Below, piece by piece: positions 45,863 through 56,351 of a stretch of DNA of 64,000 nt (position 1 is its first letter; each line of letters starts with the position of its first letter). Under the pieces are notes generated by a model. It was given only the letters and a program-made list of their open reading frames with translations, did not search any database and was not told the origin of the DNA. The position numbers were made by a program, and so were the translations under genes. The stretch is from Ricinus communis. Lineage: Eukaryota > Streptophyta > Magnoliopsida > Malpighiales > Euphorbiaceae. Location of the stretch: positions 25,034,342-25,098,341 of the forward strand of contig NC_063256.1 in NCBI RefSeq assembly GCF_019578655.1. Reading direction: 5' to 3'.

Positions 45863-47520
45863 ATAACCAGGAGCTCTAATCCTACTCCTGTAGACCCTCT
45901 TGCTGAACCAAAGCGATTACTCTGTCTTTTGAGGAAGCGTATGCAAGAAGAAGAGTAGGCGCGAATAGAGATTGAAGCCCCTAGGAATAGACCAGTAGGG
46001 ATGGGAGACAACAACCAGGCTGCGGATGAAAACAGGATAATGTACGAGTTTGCTAGACCTTCTCTTGAGGGGATACAGACGAGTATATTGCGACCACCTA
46101 TGGCAGCCAATAACTTCGAGATAAAGCTGAACGTGATACAAATGGTCCAGAATAGTGTAAAATTTGGGGGACTGCCGAGCGAGGACCCAAACGCTCACAT
46201 AGCCAACTTCTTGGATATCTACGACACCTTCAAGATAAATGGAACAACTGATGATGCCATTCGGTTGAGGCTGTTTCCTTTTTCTTTGAGTGACCGAGTG
46301 AAGAGATGGTTGCAGTCATTCTCAGCCAACACTATTACGACCAGAAGATCTTTAGCTGAGAAGTTTTTATATAAGTGCTTTCCTCCTGCTAAAACTGCTA
46401 GATTAAGAGATAATATATCTTCTTTTATGCAGTTCGATGACGAGAGCATGTATGATGCCTGGGAGCTATACAAGGACTTGCTCTGATATTGCCAGCACCA
46501 CGGACTACCAGTATGGATGCAGGTTCAGACTTTCTATAGAGGTTTGAACCTTGCTACTAGGCAGATGGTAGATGCTACAGCAGGTGGGGCCCTAAACAGT
46601 AAGACGTTGGAGCAGGCACAAAATTTGATGGAGGAGAGGGCCATGAACAACTACCAGTGGCAATCCTCTAGGAGTCGGCCAATCAAGCAAGGAGTGGTCA
46701 ACCAGCTAGATTCCACAGCAGCCTTGGCAGCTCAGGTGGAGCTTCTGACCAAGAACTTATACCAGTTTTAGATGTCGGTTCATGTAGCCCAGATAAGCTG
46801 CGAGTTATGCGGTGGCTCGCATTGCGGTGCAAACTATAATGCAGGATATATGTTTGCTTCACCTTCCACTTCTTCATCCTCTATTATTTCTGCTGACCTT
46901 GAACAGGTAGACTATATGGGTAATGCACCTAAACAGCAGAACAATCCCTACAACAATACATACAACCCCGATTGGTGCAATCATCCCTACTTCAATTAGA
47001 AGAATAACAACGCTCAGAGAGCACCCGGCTTTCAGAGATTGCATCAGCAACAACCACAGCCGCAAGCTGGTCCACCCCAACTACCTCCACCTCAGGAGAA
47101 GAAGCCTAATCTCGAGGAGTTGGTGATGAGATTTGTGTCCTTTATCGACAATAGATTTCAGCAGACAGACAACGCATTTAAGAATTAGTAGGCCTCCATT
47201 CATAATTTGGAGAACCAGATAGGCTAGATTTCTAAGATGTTGGCTGAGAGACAACTAGGGACACTCCTCTGCACTACAGAGTCTAACCCGATGGAGCACT
47301 GTAAGGCTATCACCTTGCAATCAGGTAGGCAGTTATCTAGTTCCTTACCTGTAGCTAATAATGATGATGTTGTAGTGCAGGATGAGCCTACCAGGAAGGA
47401 ACCAGAGCTTGAGGAGATAGAGCTTATGAGAGCTAAGGGCAAGAAGAAAAGTCCAGTGAGAGAGTACCAGCCACCTATCATGTATCATGCTCGACTGAGG
47501 CAGGAAAACGTTGACCAGTA
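45863..47520 (+). pseudogene. Element B gag
   Basis: The start codon of A (ATG 19613) is ATA here. After a stop at about 45957, a long frame from 46001 holds the capsid domain (161 codons, with D-T-F-K-I-N-G and F-P-F-S-L-S-D-R-V-K-R-W-L-Q). A second frame (46517-46771) and the knuckle C-E-L-C-G-G-S-H-C-G (about 46797, last Cys absent) follow. Then come a Q/P-rich linker with T-L-Q-S-G-R-Q-L and the K-K-S-P-V-R-E-Y-Q-P-P motif before the protease. Most stops are TAG at CAG codons of the other copies. Confidence 0.85.
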
Positions 47521-50500
47521 GTTCGATAAGTTTTTAAACCTTTTTAAACAATTGCGTATTAACCTTCTTTTTGTTGAGGCTATTTCGCAGATGCTGAAGT
47601 ACGCGAAATTTTTTAAGGAGATATTGAGCAACAAGAGGAGACTGGAGGATTTGGGATTGGTGACCCTGAACGAGGAGTGCTCCGCCATTCTGCAAAACAA
47701 GTTGCCTGTTAAGAGGCGTGATCTAGGGAGTTTCACTGTACCCTATGTCATTGGTGAATTACCTATTAGTGGTGCTTTAGCTGACTTAGGAGCTAGTAAT
47801 AATTTGATGCCCACTAGCTTGTTTGATAGACTTAGTTTGAGTGAGCCTAAACCCACTAGGATGAGCATTCAGTTAGCTGATAGGACTATTAAGATTCTCA
47901 TGGGTATAGTTGAGGATATACTTGTTAAGGTAGACAAGTTTATATTTCCTGTAGATTTTATTGTCATGGATATGGAGGGTGAGAGTGTTGTGCCACTGAT
48001 CTTAGGTAGACCTTTCCTTGCTATATCTAGGATCGTTATAGATGTTTGTAATGGGAAGCTCCAACTTATGGTACATGACGAGACTATCACCTTTGACTTA
48101 GCGACTTCCATGAGACATTCCCTAGACCATGATGATACTGTATTTTCTATGGATGTCTTAGATTATGTTGTTGAGTCTCATATGCAGGAAATTTTGCTTA
48201 ATGACCCTTTGCAAGTTGCATCGCAGGGAAATGAGAAGGAGTTGTCCAACGAGCAAGTGTTGGAACAACTCGCTTGTTTGCTGGCTAGTGAGCCCAGCCG
48301 TTCTACTGACCCATTTGTTTCTCTTGACAGGTCAGACGTGCAGAAGGTGAAACCTTCAATTGAGGACCCTCCAGTCCTAGAGTTGAAGGATCTACCCAAG
48401 CACTTGAGTTATGCCCACTCGGATGAGGCAAAGAGGCTGCTAGTTATTATTGCAGCAGACTTGACTACTGAGGAGAGGGAGATGATATTATCGTCTCTCA
48501 GGAAGTACCCTACGGCCTTCGCATATAAGATTACAGACATCCTTGGGATCAACCCCAGTTTTTGCGCGCACAAGATCCTATTGGAGGATAGTTTCAGACT
48601 AGTGGTGCAGCCACAAAGACGACTTAACCCGAACATGAAGGAGGTAGTGAAAAAGGAGGTAATTAAACTTCTTAATTCAAATTTGATTTATCCCATATCT
48701 GATAGCTCGTGGGTGAGTCCTGTGCAGGTTGTACCAAGGAAAGGAGGGATGACTATGATAAAGAATGAGAAGGATGAATTGATACCAACAAGGACGGTAA
48801 CCAATTTTTGGGTTTGCATCGCTTACAGGAGGCTAAATGATGCAACCCGGAAGGACCACTTTCCCCTTCCATTTATTGATCAGATGCTTGAGCGTCTATC
48901 GGGCCATATGTTTTACTATTTTCTTGATGGTTTTTCATATTATTTCCAGATATCAATTGCACCTGAGGACTAGGAGAAGACAACATTTACTTGCCCCTAT
49001 GGGACGTTCGCATACGAAGGATGCCATTTGGTTTATGCAATGCACCTACCACTTTTCAGAGATGTATGATGGAAATCTTCCATGATATGATTGAGGAGTT
49101 TATGGAGGTTTTCGTGGACGACTTCTCAGTGTCCGGTAACTCTTTCTCGCACTGCTTGTCTAATTTAGAGCGCATGCTTGCACGATGTATTGAGGCAAAT
49201 CTAGTTCTTAATTGGGAGAAATGTCATTTTATGGTGAGAGAGGGTATTTTGTTAGGGCACAAGATTTCACATGCAGGGATGGAGGTAGATGGAGCTGAGG
49301 TAGAGACCATATCGAAATTTTCACCCCCTAGTTTTATTAAAGTTGTTAGGAGCTTCCTCAGGCATGCTGGCTTTTATAGGAGATTCATTAAAGATTTTTC
49401 TAAAATAGCTAGGCCTCTTACTCAATTTCTTGTTAAGGATGTACCTTTTGTGTTTGAATCAAATTGCTTACAAGCTTTTGAGTTATTAAAAAAATTACTA
49501 ACCACAGCCCCTATCATGGTTTCACTTGATTGGGGGCTGCCCTTTAAACTCATGTGCGATGCTAGTGACTATGCAGTTGGAGCTCTTCTTGGACAGCGGG
49601 TTGAGAAGAAATTACAGCCTATCTATTATGCTAGCAAGATGTTGACAGAGGCCCAAGAGCACTATACCACCACTGAGAATGAGTTGTTAGTTGTGGTTTA
49701 TGCCTTCGATAAGTTCTGATCATACCTTGTGCTATCGAAGACCATCGTCTGTACGGACCATTCGGTATTGAGGTACTTGTTTGAAAAGAATGATGCTAAA
49801 CCACGGCTGATTAGATGGATTTTACTCTTGCAGGAATTTAACATAGAAATCAAGGATAAAAAGGGTGCCGAAGACCTGGCAGCGGATCACTTATCGAGGT
49901 TGGAGAACCTGAGCTTGGCGGCACTTAATGAGAGGGCCATTGATGATAGTTTCCCTTATGAGCATTTGTATTCATTGCAGGTATATACCAATTCCCCTTG
50001 GTTTTTGGATTATGCAAATTATTTGGTTGCGAGAGTCATACCAAAGGGTATGACATATTAACAAAAGAAGAAATTCTTTGCTGACTTGAAATACTACATT
50101 TAGGAAGACCCCTCTTTGTTTCGTGTTTATGCAGATCAAGTGATTCAGCGATGTGTATATGAGGAGGAAACTCTCAAAATCCTTAAGCATTGCCATGAGT
50201 GACCAACTAGAGGCCATCAGGCGGCCAATCATACGGCTAGGAAGGTGTTGGATGCGGGATTCTACTAGCCTACAATCTTTCATGATGCGAGAACCTTTGT
50301 CCAGGTTTACGATGCATGCCAGCGGTCAGGTAATATCTCTTCCCGTAATGAGATGCCCCATACTAGTATACAAGTTGTTGAGATTTTTAATATTTGGGGC
50401 ATCAACTTCATGGGGCCCTTTCCTTTTTCTTATGAAAATAAGTATATACTTGTGGCTGTTGAGTCTAAGTGGCCAGAAGCGCAAGCCTTCCCCACTGATG

Positions 50501-51279
50501 ATGCCAAGGTAGTTGTTAGGTTCCTCAATAAATTATTTGCTAGGTTTGGTACACCTAAAGCATTAATTAGTGACAGGGGGACCCATTTTTGTAATACCCA
50601 ACTTGGGAAAGTACTTAAACGCTATGGGGTCACACACCGGTTCTCTACACCCTATCACCCATAAACTAGTGGGTAAGTGGAGGTAACTAATCAGGGTCTA
50701 AAACGCATTCTAGAGAGAATCGTGGGGACTAGTAGGAAGGATTGGGCTACTAAGTTAGATGATGCACTGTGGGCTTTTAGAACAGCCTATAGGACTTCTA
50801 TTGGCTTTACACTGTATAGGCTAGTTAATGGTAAGACATTTCATCTACTTGTTGAATTAGAACACAAGACCCTTTGGGCTTTGAAATCATGCAATTTTAG
50901 TGTTGATTCTGCAGGTAAAGAAATACAATAGCAGCTGGATGAGTTAGAGGAGTGGCGTCAGGAAGCTTATGACAACTCTATAATTTACAAAGCTAGGATG
51001 AAGAAGTGGCACAATCAATGACTGAAAGGCTCGAAAGAGTTCAAAGCTGGAGACAGGGTACTCTTATATAACTCACGTCTTCGGTTGTTTCTAGGTAAGT
51101 TGAAGAGCCGATGGTCAGGACCGTTCATAGTCAAGCAAGTCTTTCCATATGGCATAGTGAATCTGCATCATTCAGAGAAGGGAGACTTCAAGGTTAATGG
51201 GCATAGGCTGAAGCACTATCACGAGAACTCGCTAGAAGTTGAGGAGCGAGTGAACATGGTGCTTTTCCCGCAAGAGTAG
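47521..51279 (+). pseudogene. Element B protease-RT-RNase H-integrase
   Basis: A 473-codon open frame (47552-48973) covers protease (A-D-L-G-A-S near 47785, I-L-G-R-P-F near 48000) and the N-half of RT. A stop follows, then a one-base loss at about 49012. RT continues with M-P-F-G-L-C-N-A-P and F-V-D-D-F (49117-49122, intact). RNase H is at 49540-49900 (C-D-A-S, C-T-D-H-S). In integrase the first catalytic Asp is Asn (G-I-N-F-M, 50403); S-D-R-G-T-H-F is kept; Q before V-E-V is a stop. Pol ends V-N-M-V-L-F-P-Q-E at 51279. Confidence 0.9.
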
Positions 51280-51954
51280 TCTAGTGTCGAGTCCAACTAA
51301 ATGACTCGAGAAGTAAAAAGAAGCACTTTTGGGAGGCATTCCCATATTTAGCTTTACATTTTTTATCAGTCGTTTACATGTTTGATGGTAGTTAGAGCAC
51401 TTGCTTAATTACTAAACTTAATTGTTTGAAGCTAGGTTTTTAATTTAAGTCAAATTTTTGGTGATTGGTGAATATGAACTTCACTGTTTGATATATTTTT
51501 ACTTGAATTATAGCCTAATTATGTATGTATGTATGTTGAATGCATCTAGGGAGTTGGGTGATTCAAGATGTCGAAGAAAGGCTTGCATTTCAGTGGTTCA
51601 CCATGGTTTCCATGGGCATCACGGTTTGGATCACCAGGCCGTGCTGATCAGCACGGTTGGAGTCCTACCCATGATGAATATGCATGTATAAGAGTTTGGG
51701 AATTGGCTACCCACCACGGCCTCCAAAGCCACTACAGGCTGCAACACCAGGCCGTGCTAATCAGTACGGCCATGCCCTTGCCCGTGATGAATATGCACGT
51801 AGAGCAGCTTGGAATTGGCTGTCCACCATGGCTTCCGAAGGCACCACGGGCGGCAACACCAGGCTGTGACGCCCTTGCCCGTGATGAACATGCACATGGA
51901 AGACACTTCAAGCTTCAGCACGGGCCGAGTGCAGGCCGTGCTCACCCCCGTGAC
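51280..51954 (+). other. Element B pol-ORF2 spacer with CACGG repeats
   Basis: The post-pol box is at 51315-51343. A GC-rich block at 51590-51945 has repeat units with landmark GAATATGCA/GAACATGCA at 51676, 51789 and 51886 (spacing 113 and 97). Several short overlapping frames exist here but they follow the repeat, not a protein. Confidence 0.7.
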
Positions 51955-51960
51955 TATAAA
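51955..51960 (+). promoter_or_regulatory. Candidate internal TATA box upstream of ORF2 (B)
   Basis: TATAAA is preceded by CCCGTGAC and followed by AAAAGGCC. It lies 597 bp before the ORF2 ATG (52552). Downstream sequence (CACAAGTTTCCCT, then CACCTTTTGC) is shared with A. Confidence 0.4.
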
Positions 51961-52551
51961 AAAAGGCCATTTCAAACCTCTCACAAGTTTCCCTTTCTAA
52001 AGTTCTGAGGTGCTTTCCTTCTTTTTCTCGATTTTTCTTAACTGTCACGGTAATTTCAAGTAAGTTTCTTCACCTTTTGCTTTTTATTTGGTTAAGTTTG
52101 AGTTCTTTATGTATAATTCTTTTTATTTGGGACACTTTGATATGCTCTAGTATTTGTCAATATTTATTGCTTTGATTGGTTTTCTTTTAATTTATTTTTA
52201 TTTACACTGCTCGAGTTTGATTTGGATATTATTTAGCTCAGATTAGTTGTTGTATTTGTGTGATTTTAATAATGACATGCTAAGTTTGGGGTTCGGGAGT
52301 AGTAAAGTTAATTTATGGCATTTTATTTTGATAAATTCATAGCATAAATTCTCTTTATTTGGTGAGTAATATTGTTGGCTGGGATGCCATTGGGCATTAG
52401 TTTTCTACAGGAAATTGAGGCTTTAGTCTTAGTTTTAAGCCTAAAGTTTTATGTTAATCAATTTCTAGCTATTGTGCTGCTAAATTTTCAGTGGAATTTA
52501 TGTTAACTTGATTTCTTGTTCGATTACTAATGATTGATTATATTAGGCAAT

Positions 52552-54107
52552 ATGAGGGACCGAGATCAATCCCGTCGCCAGCAACCACAACGCGCCGCTA
52601 CTAGTAAGCGCTCGCGTGGCGAGGGAACTTCTTCTTCTACTTCACCTTCACCTGGGCAACCACCAACACCAGCACCCCCACCACAACAGTAACTAGTCCG
52701 AGCAAGAAGAACAGCAGCTGCAAATCCACCCGCACCTGGTAGACATCGCTTATGAACATTTCAAAATGCTGATAACGAGAGCCGCTTCCAGGTCATGAGA
52801 TGGAAGCAAGTAATGGTCGGATGATGCATTGACTTTGTATCCCTGGAGAGAGTTAGATTGGCTCAGGATGTTCATGCACTGTTTGACACACTACCTTACG
52901 TACGCTTCTTCGATATCATTGAGCCTACCTACTGCGAGCTCACTATTGAATTCCTGAGCACCTTCTTCCTATAACAACATATCACAAACTGGCATCAGCC
53001 TGATGCAGTTTACTTCAAACTTAGAGGAAGGGAGTTCTCAAGGTCAGTTCTATAGTTCGAGATGCATTTGGGTTTATGGACTGAGCAGGAGATCTCAGGC
53101 GAGGAGTATTAGGGATGCATCTACGTCCACTCCATCTCGTACGACACCATGTGGGATTCAATAGTACTCAGGCCAGAATCATACTATCCCAGCAGGTCTA
53201 AGGCGTCTAGCCTTCCGAATCATCTCCGCTATCTTCATACACTTTTAGCTTACAATATTACAGGCCGAGAAAATAGTTTTAGAGCGTCACACAGACCGAT
53301 GTATTCATTCTCTGGGCTATGCAACACCGTAAGAAGCTTGACATGGGGTATTTCTTTGCTCGTCAAGTCTGTCCCTTCATAGTCAACGCTCAGAAGAAAA
53401 TGCATTGCTACTTTGGCCCATATGTGAGTAGATTGGCCAAGAGATTAGATGTACTGGATGACTGTCTACCCGAGCTTTCTCAGATTGGTGACATGACACC
53501 ATTAGGGGCTAGACAGATGATCAACATGCAGATGATCACAACCACTCGACACCCACATGGCATTGAGTACAGGCTCATCAGTGCAATAGTCAGGGAGGCT
53601 AGAGAGGCAGCAGCTCGAGGAGCCCAAGACCCTACTGCTGAGATTCCAGATGTTAGGATTCCTAACCCAGCTAGAGTATTTATGCCTACATCTGGAGCTT
53701 CCTCTTCTTACTCTGTAGGGACATCAAGTGCTGAGATTAGTGCTTTAGCTGACCGACTAGATCGAGTTTGTGATTTATAGCAGCAGCACTATACTGAGTT
53801 TATGCATCATAGAAAGGAGTTTGGGTAGTTTTAAGATGAGATTAGGGCACAGTTCTAAGGGTTAAATGATATGCTCTAGCAGCTTATGCATGGATTAGAT
53901 AGGCAGGCCACCCAGATGGACCTCATGGCGAAGCAGATACAAAAGATGGTGGATTTCGGAGCACAAACTCAACGATTCATTGATGACATGGAGTTTGATC
54001 TAGCAGGTTGTTTCATGGATCCTGTGCCACTACCATCGCCCCCTCCTTCAGTGCCTTCCCTTACTCCTCACCCTCCAGCCGATCCAGCCAATGAGGATGT
54101 GCAGTGA
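52552..54107 (+). pseudogene. Element B ORF2 (Athila-type extra ORF)
   Basis: ATG 52552 gives M-R-D-R-D-Q-S-R and an S/P/A-rich N-terminus. The Athila ORF domain follows (I-E-F-L-S-T-F-F, R-G-R-E-F-S-R-type region at about 53028), then L-L-A-Y-N-I-T-G-R. The C-terminal part (53319-53780) has an R-A-R-Q-M-I-N-M-Q-M-I-type helix. The last part (53886-54107) has a Q-rich helix and the run P-L-P-S-P-P-P-S-V-P-S-L-T-P, ending E-D-V-Q. A one-base loss at about 53287 and several stops break it. Intact it would be about 518 residues. Function is unknown; the position is that of the so-called env-like ORF, but I see no signal peptide or membrane helix. Confidence 0.8.
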
Positions 54108-55765
54108 CAAAAAGATTGTGTTCTATTCTTTTCCCTTTTTCTTTTTATTTTCTTTCTTTATTTTTTATTTTATTGTCGTTTCTTTTGCATTTTTATTTTA
54201 TTTTTTTATTTTCTTTCATTTTTCTTTTATCTTATGTTATTTTAGTGAACACTTTGTCTTGCCCTTATGCTATGTACATTTAATATGATCTTCACTCTTC
54301 CTATGTGCTAGCTATGTTAGATACCTACTTTTTCTACCACTGAGGGCAGTGTTCTATTCAAGTGTGGGGTGGGAATATGTGGTTTTATTATCCCTTAATT
54401 GTTTAGGCAATGATAATGGACTATTCTTAGGATGTTAGAACCTAGGTTCTTCATGTCGTTTAAGCTTAGTTTGTTCTTTTGTAATTAATGACTTAATTCA
54501 CACACTAGTAATTGATTGTCCCTCTCGATTTTTGTTCTTAGAAAGTAATTACACTGTATTCAATATGTCACTTTGGCCGAGTTAAACTGGTGTTGCTTGA
54601 GTTCTTTACAAATTTTCAGCCTTTATCTTTGAACTTTGATTATGCCAATCTCTTATATAATTTATGTGATAATTCAATTGATAAGTCTGGGAAGCAATTG
54701 TGAATTTTAACCACTTTAAACTTGATTTTTTGAACCAAAATTTGAGCATCCATTGCAAATTGTGCTCATGATTTTTCTTGTTTGAGTGTGCGCTGTACTT
54801 AATGTTGTTTCTAGAACTTGCTCTATAATACTTGTTGAGGTTACATGAATTTTTGAATACCATTAGATGATTTGGGCAACTTAGGATTTACAACATCTAG
54901 CCAAAAGCCTACCTTTTGTTTCCATTAGTTAGCCAGTTTTGAGCCTTAACCTTTTCTTCATGATTTACACTTACACACTACATTTATACTATTCTCTACA
55001 TTTGTCTTTTCTTTCACCCTGTATGCTGAATAATTATGTGTTATGCTTCTTCTTTTATGGAATCATAGTGCCTAATTTTGTTATAAATCCACTTAGTCCT
55101 TTTAATCATTCTTTGATGCTCCCTTCAATCCAAATTATATAACTACTCTCGTTGGTTGTGTCATTAATGCAGCCCCTGTGTAAGCTGTTGCGGCATATAA
55201 AAAAAGAAAAGAAGAAAATTTTAGACTTATTTCTTAGCTCTTTTCTCTTTTGGATTTAATTCTTTTAAGCATCCTCTACTTCAAATAAGGCTTAGTGAGT
55301 ACTTTTATTGATTTGGCATTCGGCTCCTGAAGCATTCATTCTAAATAATTACATGATCTTTCAGTATACTTTACACTTTTATCCAAATATTTTTACCTTT
55401 ACCTTAGCCATATTTCAACCCTTGTAAAGACCCTTTGATTTTGGTATTCATTTATTTGCAGTAGCAAAGATGGGGTTTATGAGCAAGCTTATGGTAAACA
55501 GGTTTTGTGCAGCTGCATTGAGGGAATCTTTTTGTTTACTTGTAAACAGTGTGAGTGAATTGAGAGATTCCTGTAAGGCAATGGTTCCTTACTTAATGCT
55601 GAGTTGTTATATAAGTTGTACTACGAGATAAGTTTCATTCTTTATATGTTGAATAAGGTTTAAGTTGTGAACCTTAGCATGGATTTTAAGGGGTGATTGT
55701 TGCTTGTATATGTATTCAGTTATTGATTGCTTGAGGACAAGCAAAAGCTTAAGTGTGGGGTGATT
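54108..55765 (+). other. Element B 3' noncoding region and polypurine tract
   Basis: It is T-rich after ORF2. AAGTGTGGGGTGGG at 54360 resembles the polypurine tract. The tract that adjoins the 3' LTR is TAAGTGTGGGGTGATT at 55750-55765. Blocks such as AGAACTTGCTC (54813) recur in element C (27660), showing that the two 3' regions are related. No gene was recognised. Confidence 0.65.
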
Positions 55766-56351
55766 TGATATCCATTGTTCAAATTGCTTTATGTAATTAA
55801 GAAATTCATTTAGTAATTGGAAATTTGAATAGCAAGAACTGGTTAATGCTCACTTAGGGATAAGGGTAATTGACTAGTCGGATTAAGAATTAACAACTCT
55901 TAATAGCAGTGGATTAATCTAAAAGCTAACCTAAAATCAATCGTTAGGAAGAGATTCCATCATTTAGGTTCTTAGGTTTAGGAATTCGATGTTCTCGAGA
56001 AGGAAATCAAATTCAATTTAGAATCCGCTCACGGGTAATCACAATTGGTAATCAATACAATTTATACCTTCACTAAAATCCAACTAGCTTAGGTCCCCTT
56101 GGGTTTGCTTTCTCCCTTTGATTATTTCACTAAATCTTTGCAGATTGTTTGACATTTATTTAATCACTTAGCTTGCATCTAGTCATAGAATAGTAACTTC
56201 ATCGATTTTGTTTAAGGTTAGATAATATAAGACGTTGAAGTAGTTCTAGGATCACCTTTTCCCGAGAATACAACATTGATACTCACCATTAGTGCTAGTC
56301 TGCATCGATAGGTTCACTGTCTTAGATTGTAGCTACATAAATAGTGTATCA
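55766..56351 (+). repeat. 3' LTR of element B, internally deleted
   Basis: The 586-bp LTR opens TGATAT and then jumps to CATTGTTCAAATTGC, which corresponds to about 45455 of the 5' LTR. About 897 bp, including the promoter, are missing. It ends AAATAGTGTATCA, followed by the GGTAT duplication. Confidence 0.9.

Larger units (their letters stand above)
44552..56351 (+). mobile_element. Athila-like element B, full-length but decayed
   Basis: The 11.8-kb element is flanked by perfect GGTAT duplications (44547-44551 and 56352-56356). It contains a 5' LTR, PBS, gag-pol (45863-51279), spacer, ORF2 (52552-54107), polypurine tract and 3' LTR. Removing it rejoins the protease frame of element G (C-I-P-K-L-G-M-N-L). 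It is the most complete Athila copy here but has stops in gag, pol and ORF2 and deletions in both LTRs. Confidence 0.92.
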
